Part shown: in pieces, positions 35,199 to 43,384 of the stretch
Position numbering within the stretch: position 1 is the first letter of the stretch
How the letters are laid out: every line of letters starts with the position of its first letter
NCBI RefSeq assembly: GCF_030269365.1
Contig: NZ_BSTF01000010.1
Coordinates: 1 to 64,000, forward strand
DNA: 64,000 nt
Direction of reading: 5' to 3'
From: Lentzea sp. NBRC 102530
GTDB taxonomy: Bacteria; Actinomycetota; Actinomycetes; Mycobacteriales; Pseudonocardiaceae
Made by a program: the position numbers and the translations under genes
The notes under the pieces: generated by a model
The model's database searches: none
What the model saw: only the letters and a program-made list of their open reading frames with translations
Told to the model about the DNA's origin: nothing

Positions 35199-36104
35199 AT
35201 GGACGAAAGCACGGACCTGCTCACGATCGGCGAACTCGCCCGCCGCACGGGCCTGCCCGCGCGCACCCTGCGGTTCTGGTCGAACGAGGGGGTCGTCGCG
35301 GAGGCGGGCCGCTCGGCGGGCGGCTACCGGCTGTACGACGCCGCCGGCGTGGCCCGCGTCGAGCTCATCCGCACGTTGCGCGAACTGGGCCTCGGGCTCG
35401 ACGACGTGCGCCGGGTGCTCGACCGAGAGGACACGGTCGCCGACGTCGCCGCCGCGCACGTGGTCGCGATCGACGCGCAGATCCGCGCCCTCAAGGTGAG
35501 CAGGGCCGTGCTGTCCACAGTGGCTCAACGCCGCTCGACCCTGGAGGAGACAGCACTGATGAACAAACTGGCACGGCTCTCGGCCGCGGAACGCGCGCAG
35601 ATCGTCGACGAGTTCAAGACGGAGGTGTTCGGCCGCCTCGACATCGACCCGGCGCTGCGCGAACGGGTGCAGGCCCTGCGCGTGGACCTGCCGGAAGACC
35701 CCACGCCGGACCAGGTCGACGCCTGGGTCGAGCTGGCCGAACTGGTGCAGGACCAGGACTTCCGCGCCCGGCTGGGCCACTTCCTGGAACTCAACACACC
35801 AAGGCCAGACCGGAAAGCCCCGCCGGGCGCGAACGTCTGGTGGGCGCGGCAGGTCGTGAACACCGTCGCGGAGGCCAGGGAACAGGGCGTCGAACCGGGC
35901 AGCAAGGCCGCCGCGGAGCTCGTCGACACCACGTTCCGGAACACCGACCTCGCGGCCGTGCTGGCGTCCCTGCGCGCGGGGATCGACGCGGGAGCGGAAC
36001 GCTACCGCGTGCTCGTCAGCCGCGTGCAGGGGCGCCAGGGCGCACCGGACTCCACTGTGGACATCAGGTGGCTCGCCACCGCCATCGAGTTCAGGCTGTC
36101 GTGA
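35199..36104 (+). CDS. MerR-family transcriptional regulator
   Basis: A 301-residue MerR protein. The winged helix-turn-helix at residues about 7-75 reads LLTIGELARRTGLPARTLRF and then GGYRLYDAAGVARVELIRTL. A coiled dimerisation helix extends to about 110. The C-terminal 180 residues form a helical effector domain (KLARLSAAERAQIVDEFKTE, DTTFRNTDLAAVLASLRAGI) of a type common in actinomycetes. The ligand is unknown. It faces the dead MBL gene, which may have been its target, and its 3' end overlaps the oxidoreductase gene by 14 bases. Confidence 0.9.
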   Translation: MDESTDLLTIGELARRTGLPARTLRFWSNEGVVAEAGRSAGGYRLYDAAGVARVELIRTLRELGLGLDDVRRVLDREDTVADVAAAHVVAIDAQIRALKVSRAVLSTVAQRRSTLEETALMNKLARLSAAERAQIVDEFKTEVFGRLDIDPALRERVQALRVDLPEDPTPDQVDAWVELAELVQDQDFRARLGHFLELNTPRPDRKAPPGANVWWARQVVNTVAEAREQGVEPGSKAAAELVDTTFRNTDLAAVLASLRAGIDAGAERYRVLVSRVQGRQGAPDSTVDIRWLATAIEFRLS

Positions 36105-38325
36105 GCCGTTCCAGCCGCGCCGGCACGTGCTTGTGCCACGGCGTGCCCGCCCACTCGTCGCGGTCCTCGGCCGCGGTGAGCTCGTTGGGGGCGACGCCGG
36201 TGCGCTCGTTCACGGTCAGCCCGAGGCCGTTGGGCAGCGAGATGTGACCGGCGCGCATGGTGTCCGTGGTGTCCACCGCCACCTCCGCGCTGCCGCGGCG
36301 GGTGGTGAGCCGCACCCGGTCGCCCGTCGTGACGCCGAGCCGGGTCGCGTCGGCGACGCTCATCCGCAGGCGGCCCTGCTGGTCACGGCGCCGCCAGCTC
36401 GGGTCGCGCATGATCGTGTTGGCGGTGAAGGCCCTGCGTTCGCCCGCGGACAGCACGAACGGCCAGTCCGGGTCCTGGCGCGGTACTGGCCGTTCGCCCA
36501 GCGCGGCCACTGCGGCGAGCAGTTCCGGCACGTCGAGGTGGACGCGTTCGCCGGAGATCCGGGCCCACGACGCGTCGTACTCGTCGTCGGTGATGTGCAC
36601 GCCGTGAGCACCGTCGACGATCGCCTCGAAGAGCCGCTCCCCCGCCTCCAGGCCCGTGCCGTACCCGGCTTTCTCGACCCCGGCGGGGTTCTTGCGGGCA
36701 CACTCGTGCGCGGCCATCCACAGCACGGCGGCCGCCGAGGCGTCGTGCGGCAGCGTCGGGCCGAGCGTGCGGTACAGCAGCACGGACGCGAGCCGCCGTT
36801 TCGCCGGATCGGCGAGCAGGCCGAGGAACGCCTGGGCGAACCGCACGCGTCCCTCCGCCGCCGCCGCGCGCAGTGGTGCGTAGTCGGCCTCGGTGAGCGC
36901 GCCGGACGCCTCCACCAGGCGGGCGTGGATCTCCGGTTCGGGCAGCACGCCCTCGGGTGCGGCCACGACCGGGTGGCGCAGGTGGAAGACGTTGCGCGGG
37001 AAGTCGAAGTTGAAGAACGTGGCCTCGAACTTCTCGAACTGGGTCGGCGCGGGCAGCACGTAGTCGGCCAGGCGCGCGGTCTCGGTCATCGCGACGTCGA
37101 TGACGACCACGAGTTCCAGCGCGGCGAGGGCCTCGCGCATCCGGGCCGAGTCGGCCAGCGAGTGCGCGGGGTTCGCGCTCTCGACCAGCATCGCCCGGTA
37201 GCGCGCCGGGTGGTCGGTGAGGATCTCCTCGGCGATCACGTTGCACGGCACGAGCCCGGTGATGATCCGCGCTCCCGCGACGGGACTGCGCGGGCCCTCG
37301 TCCCCGGCGTGCCCGCGGTCGCGGCCGATCGGCACCAGGCTGGAGGGCACGTACTGGGCGCCGCGCTTGCCGAAGTTGCCGGTGAGCAGCCACACCAGCT
37401 TCTCGACGTAGCTCACCAGCGTGGAGTCGCGGTTCATCTGGACGCCGAGGTCCTCGAACACGGCCACGGAGTCCGCGGCGGCGATCCGCGCGGCGACCGC
37501 CCGCACCAGCGTCTCCTCGACGTCGGCGACGGCGCAGTACTCGCCGACGCGCACCTGCCGCAGCACGGCGGTGACGGCGTCGAGGCCGTCCGCGTGCTCG
37601 GCGAGCCAGTCCGCGGCGACCAGGTCCTCCTGCACCAGCACGGCGGCCAGCGCGGTCAGCAGGTAGAGGTCCGTGCCGGGCCGGACCTGGAGGTGGAAGT
37701 CGGCGAGTTCGGCCGTCTCGGTCCGCACCGGGTCGATCACGACCAACGACCGGGCGGGGTCCTTGCCGATGTCCTTGAGCACCGAGCGGGCGCGCGGGAA
37801 ACCGTGCGACTGGTAGGGGTTCTTGCCGACGAACAGCGCGACCTCGCAGTGTTCGAAGTCCGCGCGGGTCATGTTGCCGAGCATGCGCGCGCTGACCCAG
37901 AACTCGCCGGTCTTCTCCTGCGCGAGCGCCGAAGAGCGGTACTTGGCGCCGAACGCGGCGAGCGTGGCGGGCGAGTAGGCGCCGCCGAGGTGGTTGCCCT
38001 GACCTCCGCCGCCGTAGTAGAAGATCGTCTCCCCGCCGAACGTGTCGCGGACCTCGCCGAGGCGGGCCGCGATCTCGCTGATGGCGGTGTCCCAGTCGAT
38101 CTCCTCGAACCCACCGCCGGGGAGTTTGCGCAGCGGGCGCGTGATCCGCCCGGTGTCACCGTTCTGGTGCAGGTCGAGGCGCAGCGCCTTGTTGCAGGTG
38201 TAGCCGGCGGACGCGGGGTGGAGCTTGTCGCCGCGGATCTTGTCGAACGACCGGCCGTCCTCGCCGACGAGGATCTCGATCCCGCAGTTGCACTCGCAGA
38301 GGATGCAGGCGCTGGGTTTCCACAC
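36091..38325 (-). CDS. Molybdopterin-dependent oxidoreductase, FDH/Nap-like
   Basis: A 744-residue bis-MGD enzyme. A [4Fe-4S] motif C7-x2-C10-x3-C14-x29-C44 lies at the N-terminus (SACILCECNCGIEI, AGYTCNKAL). Molybdopterin motifs include FVGKNPYQSHGF, VVIDPVRTETAELADFHLQV and LADYVLPAPTQFEKFEATFF. The C-terminal molydop-binding domain reads VNERTGVAPNELTAAED. It has no Tat signal, so it is cytosolic like assimilatory or FDH-H type enzymes. I could not identify a Cys or Sec molybdenum ligand. It starts ten bases after the TetR gene, which suggests co-regulation. The substrate is unknown. Confidence 0.85.
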   Translation of the reverse strand: MWKPSACILCECNCGIEILVGEDGRSFDKIRGDKLHPASAGYTCNKALRLDLHQNGDTGRITRPLRKLPGGGFEEIDWDTAISEIAARLGEVRDTFGGETIFYYGGGGQGNHLGGAYSPATLAAFGAKYRSSALAQEKTGEFWVSARMLGNMTRADFEHCEVALFVGKNPYQSHGFPRARSVLKDIGKDPARSLVVIDPVRTETAELADFHLQVRPGTDLYLLTALAAVLVQEDLVAADWLAEHADGLDAVTAVLRQVRVGEYCAVADVEETLVRAVAARIAAADSVAVFEDLGVQMNRDSTLVSYVEKLVWLLTGNFGKRGAQYVPSSLVPIGRDRGHAGDEGPRSPVAGARIITGLVPCNVIAEEILTDHPARYRAMLVESANPAHSLADSARMREALAALELVVVIDVAMTETARLADYVLPAPTQFEKFEATFFNFDFPRNVFHLRHPVVAAPEGVLPEPEIHARLVEASGALTEADYAPLRAAAAEGRVRFAQAFLGLLADPAKRRLASVLLYRTLGPTLPHDASAAAVLWMAAHECARKNPAGVEKAGYGTGLEAGERLFEAIVDGAHGVHITDDEYDASWARISGERVHLDVPELLAAVAALGERPVPRQDPDWPFVLSAGERRAFTANTIMRDPSWRRRDQQGRLRMSVADATRLGVTTGDRVRLTTRRGSAEVAVDTTDTMRAGHISLPNGLGLTVNERTGVAPNELTAAEDRDEWAGTPWHKHVPARLERLTTA

Positions 38326-38335
38326 GGTCGGGCTC

Positions 38336-38914
38336 CTAGTCTCGTCGCTCCAGCAGGGGCCTCATCTCGGCGAGCACGTCGTCGAGCGGACCCAGGTCGC
38401 GTTGCGCGCGGCAGAGGATGATCGCGCCCTCGATCGCGGACACGACCAGCGTCGCCAGCCGGTGAGCGCGGTCGGCGGTGAAGCCGTTGGCGGACAACGC
38501 CTCGGCGATGCCGTCCTGCCACCGCACGAAGATCTCCCGCACCACGTCACCGGCCTGCGGGACGAGGTCGCGGCTGTCCATCGCCATCGCCGCGGCGGGA
38601 CATCCCGCCCGGTAGTCGGTCTTGGTCAGCGACCGCTTCCAGAAGGCGCCGAGCCGGTCCAGCATCAGCCGAACGTCACCTTCGGCCGCGGACTCGCGGA
38701 CCATCGCACTGATGTAGTCGCCGGCCTGCCGGACGGCGCCGAGCACCATCTCGTTCCGGCCGCCGGGGAAGTGGTGGTAGACGGACCCGCGCGGCGCACC
38801 GCTGTGGGCCAGCACCGCGTCGACCGTGACGCCCGCGGCGCCGCGTTCGCGCAGCAGCTGCACCGCGCTGTCCAGCATGCGCTGCTTGGTGCCCCGCCTG
38901 CCCGGCTCGACCAT
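38336..38914 (-). CDS. TetR-family regulator (LmrA/YxaF-like)
   Basis: A 192-residue repressor. The N-terminal helix-turn-helix is GVTVDAVLAHSGAPRGSVYH and HFPGGRNEMVLGAV. The C-terminal region has AGCPAAAMAMDSRD, the pattern of the YxaF/LmrA group. ATG 38914 follows GGAGGTGCG. It is the first gene of a two-gene unit with the molybdopterin oxidoreductase, which it probably represses together with itself. Confidence 0.9.
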   Translation of the reverse strand: MVEPGRRGTKQRMLDSAVQLLRERGAAGVTVDAVLAHSGAPRGSVYHHFPGGRNEMVLGAVRQAGDYISAMVRESAAEGDVRLMLDRLGAFWKRSLTKTDYRAGCPAAAMAMDSRDLVPQAGDVVREIFVRWQDGIAEALSANGFTADRAHRLATLVVSAIEGAIILCRAQRDLGPLDDVLAEMRPLLERRD

Positions 38915-38997
38915 CGCACCTCCCTGAATCTGGAGTATGGCAGAGACCATAGTCGCAGCGCACGCGCTGACGGCGTTTCCCCGCGCGCCAGGACGGT

Positions 38998-39570
38998 TCA
39001 GCCGAGGAGTTTGCGGATGATCTCGGTGGCGGTGTCGATGTCCGGCGGCGCCCCGGTGATGACGTCCGAGTAGCAGAACGACTCCGCGAGCCGGACCACG
39101 GCGTACGCCAGCTTGGTCACCGGGATCTCCGCCACCTCACCGCGTTCGGCGCGGATGAGGTCCGCCAGCCCGGTCACGAGGCGGTGCTGCACCACGCCCT
39201 GCTGCGAGGTCAGCACCCGCAACGCGGTCTCGGGGTCGCGTTCGAGCAGCACGCGCAACGCCGACGACGCGACCGTGTCGCGCATCGCCCGGTCCAGCAC
39301 CGAGATCACCCGCGCCATGCCGCGCTCCGCACTGGCGCGCCACAGCCGTGCCCACGCCCGGTGCGTGATCGCCCAGAGCACCTCGCCGAGCACCCGGTCG
39401 CGGTCACCGAACCGCCGGTAGAGCGTCGCCCGGCCGATGCCGGCCGCGACCGCGAGCTCACCCATGTCGATGCGGCTCTGCTGGAGGAACTGCCGCAGCG
39501 CGTGCGCGACGACCGGATCCACCTCGGGCTCGGTGGTCAGGTCCACGTTGGCCACCGCGTGAGACACCAT
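38998..39570 (-). CDS. TetR-family regulator (QsdR-like)
   Basis: A 190-residue TetR protein. The helix-turn-helix reads MGELAVAAGIGRATLYRRFG. The C-terminal domain, VTKLAYAVVRLAESFCYSDV then ITGAPPDIDTATEIIRKLLG, is characteristic of QsdR-type regulators. It is divergent from the DUF1295 membrane enzyme. Its own start overlaps an array of TGAGACA/TGTCTCA heptamers that should be its operator, so it probably represses both directions until it binds a ligand. Confidence 0.9.
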   Translation of the reverse strand: MVSHAVANVDLTTEPEVDPVVAHALRQFLQQSRIDMGELAVAAGIGRATLYRRFGDRDRVLGEVLWAITHRAWARLWRASAERGMARVISVLDRAMRDTVASSALRVLLERDPETALRVLTSQQGVVQHRLVTGLADLIRAERGEVAEIPVTKLAYAVVRLAESFCYSDVITGAPPDIDTATEIIRKLLG

Positions 39571-39612
39571 GTATAAATTGTCTCACCTGAGACATTACTT
39601 CACAATGTCTCA
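39560..39612. promoter_or_regulatory. Operator array of four TGAGACA/TGTCTCA heptamers
   Basis: TGTCTCACCTGAGACA at 39579-39594 is a perfect dyad (7-bp arms, 2-bp centre). Further identical heptamers lie at 39560-39566 (TGAGACA) and 39606-39612 (TGTCTCA). The array spans the start of the QsdR-like TetR gene and the 5' region of the DUF1295 gene, as expected for a shared operator. Confidence 0.7.
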
Positions 39613-39634
39613 CCCCTGCGCTGAGGAGGACCGC

Positions 39635-40564
39635 ATGCCCCGGCTTTCGAGCATGCTGCCGTTCGCGTTGGTCGGTGTCGCGTTGCTGCTGGCCCCGGCC
39701 ACCAACGGATCCGCCGGCTGGAACCTGCTCGTCCAGGTCGTGCTGTTCACCCTGGCCGCCGCGATCCCGGGGTACCTCACCCGGCACGTGTCGTACGTCG
39801 ACGTGGCGTGGCCGTGGGGCCTGGTCGGCATCGGCGTGGTCACCCTGCTCACGGCGGACGACCTCACCGCGGTGACCGTCGGCGTCTCGCTCGCCTACCT
39901 CGCCATGGGGCTGCGGATGGGACTGTGGAGCCTGGCGCTGACGATGAAACACGGCTGGTGGAAACCCGGCGCGCCCAAGGTGGAACTGCCGCGCTACCAG
40001 TACCAGCGGCGGCGCTGGGAGCGGCAGGGGTTCCGCAACGAGACCTTGTCGGTCCAGTACGAGATCTGGTTGCAGGGCCTGGCGAACGCGACGGTGCTGG
40101 CCGTCCCCGCGTTCCTCGTCGCCGGCGATCCGCAACGGCCGCTGTCGTTCTGGTCCGTCCTGGCGCTGACCCTGTGGGTCGCCTCGTTCGTGCTGGAGTC
40201 GGTGGCGGACAAGCAGAAGCAGCAGTTCGCGGCCCGCGGCTCGCGCGGCACCTGCGACACCGGGCTGTGGCGCTACAGCAGGCACCCGAACTACTTCTTC
40301 CAGTGGATGCAGTGGAACGCCCTGGTGCTGCTCGCGGTGCCGTCGCTGCTGACCCTGTTCAGCGACACCGTGCTGCCCGTGTGGGTCGTGCTGGCGGCGG
40401 GTCTGGGGCTCGTCTCGTGGACGTTGTACGTCACGCTCACCAAGCACACCGGTGCGCGTCCGGCCGAGTACTACAGCCTGCGCAAGCGCCCCGACTACGC
40501 GCGCTACCAGGCCACCACCAACATGTTCTTCCCCGGCCCCGTGAAGACCCAGCGCGACCAGTGA
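39635..40564 (+). CDS. DUF1295 membrane enzyme (steroid 5-alpha-reductase-like)
   Basis: A 309-residue membrane protein with about seven helices. The C-terminal block DTGLWRYSRHPNYFFQWMQW is the DUF1295/isoprenylcysteine methyltransferase-like nucleotide-binding signature. RPAEYYSLRKRPDYARYQAT and FFPGPVK complete the family pattern. Relatives reduce steroid-like or fatty acyl double bonds or methylate lipids; this member's substrate is unknown. ATG 39635 is preceded by GAGGAGG. Its expression should be governed by the heptamer array bound by the divergent TetR. Confidence 0.85.
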   Translation: MPRLSSMLPFALVGVALLLAPATNGSAGWNLLVQVVLFTLAAAIPGYLTRHVSYVDVAWPWGLVGIGVVTLLTADDLTAVTVGVSLAYLAMGLRMGLWSLALTMKHGWWKPGAPKVELPRYQYQRRRWERQGFRNETLSVQYEIWLQGLANATVLAVPAFLVAGDPQRPLSFWSVLALTLWVASFVLESVADKQKQQFAARGSRGTCDTGLWRYSRHPNYFFQWMQWNALVLLAVPSLLTLFSDTVLPVWVVLAAGLGLVSWTLYVTLTKHTGARPAEYYSLRKRPDYARYQATTNMFFPGPVKTQRDQ

Positions 40565-40578
40565 TCCGCCGAACGTGA

Positions 40579-40612
40579 AGGGGGCCCTCCCGGACGTCCG
40601 GGAAGGCCCCCT
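40579..40612. terminator. Bidirectional hairpin terminator
   Basis: AGGGGGCC pairs with GGCCCCCT, and the stem continues through CTCCCGG/CCGGGAA (one mismatch) to an ACGT loop. It sits between the convergent DUF1295 and DUF1996 genes. Confidence 0.75.
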
Positions 40613-40631
40613 GCGATGGGTCAGGCGACGG

Positions 40632-42584
40632 TCATTCCTTGCACTTGCGGCCGTCGTTCACGCACTTCACGATCTTGGCCATCGTCTGCTCGGAGTTGAC
40701 GTTCGCGAAGTCGTTGTGGTCGGAGAACGGGTTGTGCTCCTCCTCCGGGAACGCGTCGAGCTGGTACTGGCCCTTCTGCTGGACGTCGCGGGCGATGTTG
40801 TACAGGATGCTGATCCGCAGCTGCGGGATCGCCTTGAAGCCCTGTGGGCACGCGCCGGTCTGCTTGTCGGCGAACCGGACGTGGTCGCGGTGGTTGGCGC
40901 TGTCGGCGTTCTGACCGTCCCAGCAGCCCGCGAAGTCGTGCACCCGCATGACCTTGCTGCCGTTCGGGCAGATCACGTACTTGTCCGACAGACGGTCCTC
41001 GAAGCCGCTGCAGGTCCAGGTGGCGCGGGCGTTGCCCGGGCCGCGGCTGGTCGGCTTGGCGTCACCCGTGACCATCTTGAGGAACAGCGGCATGGCCGTG
41101 ACCTTGCTGGTCGCGTTGCCGCGGTACTCGAGCTTCACCTCGGCGGGGCGGACGATCTTGCCGACGTTGCCGACCAGTTCGTTGTTCTTGCCGGTCGGGG
41201 CGGCCAGCGGCGGGGCGGGCGGGGCGGTGGTGGTGTTCGCCGGCGGGGCGGTGGTGGTCGTCGCGCCACCGTTGTTGCCGCCGTTGTTGTTACCGCCGTT
41301 GTTGTTACCGCCGTTGTTGTTGCCGTTCCCGTTGTTGCCGTTGCCGTTGTTCTCGTTGCCGCCGTTGTTGTTCTCGCCGCCGTTGCCCTCGTCCTCGTTG
41401 AGGCCGCACTTGGCGAGGCGTCCCAGGTCCTGCGGCTTCTCGGCGTTGCGGCCGATCGCGATCGCGATCCGGTCCAGCGTCGCGACCCGCTTGTCCTTCA
41501 GCGGCCCGAGGATCGCGTTGTCGATGAAGTTCGCCCCGCCCTGGCCCTTGGTCTTCACCAGGCGCTGGTTGGCTTCGGCGATCTGCTTGTCGAGCTGGTT
41601 GAGGTTGTTGTCGACCTCGTCCAGGGCCTGGTCCGGCACACCGGGCAGCGCCTCACGGACCGACGGGCACTTGATGGTCGGCGTCGCGGCGTCCTGCGCG
41701 TTGGCGTCCTGCTTCTGGTTGTTGTTCTGCTCGGCCTGCTGGAAGATGCCTTCACCGGCGAACTTCTTCGGCTTCGAGTGTCCACTGTGGCCACTACCGC
41801 CACCGTGGTTGCCGTGGCCCCAACGCAGGTCGCAGTCGGCCAGCGGCTTCAGGTTCGGCTTGCGGCCCTGGCGGGCCAGGGCGTTCGCCATGGCGTCGAG
41901 GGTGGCGGCACGCTTGGCGCGCAACGGACCCAGGACGGTGTTGTTGACGAAGTTCGGGTCGGCCGGGTTCTGGGCCTTGGCCACGCGGTCGTTGGCCTCA
42001 CGGAGCTGCTGGGCGAGCTGCTGGAGGCTGCGGATCATCTGGTCGCGCAGGCGCTGCGGCACGGCGGGCAGACGACTCGCGACGCCGGGGCAGGCGACCT
42101 CGCCCGGGCCCATGTCCTTGATCTTGTCCGGGTTCGAGCCGACGTTCTGCGGGTTGGCAGCGGGGTTGATGCGCACGACAGGCCAGAAGTACGACGACTT
42201 GTCGCCGTTGCGGCAGCTCGTCTCCGAGTCGAGCAGGCTCTCGTCGGTCGACTCCGCGCTGATCCCCTGGTTGCCCACGAAGTCGTGCACGTGCTGGGCA
42301 CCGTGCTTCAGACCTGGCTGGGCGACCGGGTTGTCGGCGCTGAACTTGCCTTCTTCGTTGGTGCCGCAGTCGACTCTGAACACGCCACTGGCGCCGTTCT
42401 TGCCGACCTTGGGCTCGACGACGTTCTGAGCCACCTTCTCGATGGGCACGAACGCGCTGAGCGGCGCAGGCTCGCCGTTCTTCGCGGCGAAAGCGTACGT
42501 CGCGGTGCCCGCAGCGACCACGGCCACCGCGGACAACGATGCGATCAGGCGAAACTTCCGTCTGTCCGTCACGCGGTGCGTCAT
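40632..42584 (-). CDS. Secreted DUF1996 protein split by a duplicated cysteine module
   Basis: A 650-residue exported protein with a signal or anchor segment at residues 10-33. The DUF1996 domain occurs in two pieces. The N-terminal part, about 40-140, has HVHDFVGNQGIS and SYFWPVVRI. The C-terminal part, about 468-650, has RVHDFAGCWDGQN and HVRFADKQTGACPQGF. Between them lie two related helical modules, C165-C251 and C306-C393. Each runs from CPxV through PGV/PAV and a coiled helix to a VLGPL/ILGPL, KRxATLD and a closing Cys. A His/Gly linker separates the modules and an Asn/Gly-repeat then Thr/Pro linker follows. The function is unknown, probably cell-surface. ATG 42584 follows GAGGAG. Confidence 0.85.
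   Translation of the reverse strand: MTHRVTDRRKFRLIASLSAVAVVAAGTATYAFAAKNGEPAPLSAFVPIEKVAQNVVEPKVGKNGASGVFRVDCGTNEEGKFSADNPVAQPGLKHGAQHVHDFVGNQGISAESTDESLLDSETSCRNGDKSSYFWPVVRINPAANPQNVGSNPDKIKDMGPGEVACPGVASRLPAVPQRLRDQMIRSLQQLAQQLREANDRVAKAQNPADPNFVNNTVLGPLRAKRAATLDAMANALARQGRKPNLKPLADCDLRWGHGNHGGGSGHSGHSKPKKFAGEGIFQQAEQNNNQKQDANAQDAATPTIKCPSVREALPGVPDQALDEVDNNLNQLDKQIAEANQRLVKTKGQGGANFIDNAILGPLKDKRVATLDRIAIAIGRNAEKPQDLGRLAKCGLNEDEGNGGENNNGGNENNGNGNNGNGNNNGGNNNGGNNNGGNNGGATTTTAPPANTTTAPPAPPLAAPTGKNNELVGNVGKIVRPAEVKLEYRGNATSKVTAMPLFLKMVTGDAKPTSRGPGNARATWTCSGFEDRLSDKYVICPNGSKVMRVHDFAGCWDGQNADSANHRDHVRFADKQTGACPQGFKAIPQLRISILYNIARDVQQKGQYQLDAFPEEEHNPFSDHNDFANVNSEQTMAKIVKCVNDGRKCKE
41272..41395 (-). 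repeat. Asn/Gly-coding trinucleotide-rich tandem repeat
   Basis: A run of GTTGTTGTTACCGCC-like 15-base units on the plus strand encodes about 40 residues of N/G repeats (NNNGG, NGNNG) in the DUF1996 protein. The first three units are nearly identical and the later ones drift. It is an in-frame flexible linker prone to length change. Confidence 0.8.
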
Positions 42585-42704
42585 ACGGACTCCTCGTTCA
42601 AGCGGCGCATGACCGGGAGTACGTACGTGGAGGTTCATCGGCTCAATCAAATTGTTACCGGGATTCCCGAGCCTGCTCCCGGACTGTCTCAACAGGAGGT
42701 CCGC

Positions 42705-43289
42705 TCAGGGAGCGATCACCCTGTGCACGCTCTCACGCAACAACGCCCGCCGCTGGTCATGCACCTCGTCGGGCTCGGCGGCGGTCGCCGAGTAGACGTT
42801 GCTGACCGGTGACCACGCCATCGACATCGCGATTACCATTGCCATCAAATCGAATGGATCGCCGGCGCGGACCAGACCGGCGGCCTGCGCGTCGGCGATG
42901 GCGCCCAACTTGGTCGCGTCCACCCGGTCGGCGTCGGCGACGAGGTGGCCCGCGGGACGGCGTTCCAGCCGGGTCCAGGTGGCGAGCCGGATGAGGTCGG
43001 GGCGGCGCAGGTACTCGTCGTAGAGCCGGACCGCCCAGTCCGCGAGGTCGGTCGCGTCGATCGGCACGACCGTCATGATCCGTTCCAGCGACGCGAAGAA
43101 GATCTCGTCGAACAGGCCTTCCTTGCTGCCGAAGTACGCGTAGAGCTGTGCCTTGTTGGTGCGGGCCGTCTCCACGACGCGTTCGATGCGGGCGCCCGCG
43201 ATGCCGTGGCGAGCGAACTCGTCGGTCGCCGCCTCGATGATGCGGTCCCACGTCGCGGCTCCGCGCGCGGTCAGGGGCTTCTCGGCCAT
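42705..43289 (-). CDS. TetR-family regulator of the adjacent alcohol dehydrogenase
   Basis: A 194-residue TetR repressor. The helix-turn-helix is GARIERVVETARTNKAQLYA then YFGSKEGLFDEIF. The C-terminal domain has LYDEYLRRPDLIRLATWTRL, common in TetR members with this DNA-binding type. It is transcribed away from the zinc alcohol dehydrogenase with a 95-base intergenic region that holds an 18-bp perfect inverted repeat. It probably represses both genes and releases on binding an aldehyde, alcohol or related electrophile. Confidence 0.9.
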   Translation of the reverse strand: MAEKPLTARGAATWDRIIEAATDEFARHGIAGARIERVVETARTNKAQLYAYFGSKEGLFDEIFFASLERIMTVVPIDATDLADWAVRLYDEYLRRPDLIRLATWTRLERRPAGHLVADADRVDATKLGAIADAQAAGLVRAGDPFDLMAMVIAMSMAWSPVSNVYSATAAEPDEVHDQRRALLRESVHRVIAP

Positions 43290-43304
43290 GCGCGCGACCC
43301 TAGC

Positions 43305-43374
43305 AACAGAACAGTCGGTTTGCTTTGCCGCCCGATCGGGGTACCGTCGAGCAAAACAAACCGACTGTTCTGTT
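43305..43374. promoter_or_regulatory. 18-bp perfect inverted-repeat operator
   Basis: AACAGAACAGTCGGTTTG at 43305-43322 and its exact complement CAAACCGACTGTTCTGTT at 43357-43374 flank a 34-base centre. Each arm is placed at the promoter side of one divergent gene (TetR and alcohol dehydrogenase). The most likely reading is one TetR dimer site per promoter, with the pair allowing joint occupancy. Confidence 0.75.
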
Positions 43375-43384
43375 TGGGAGAGCG

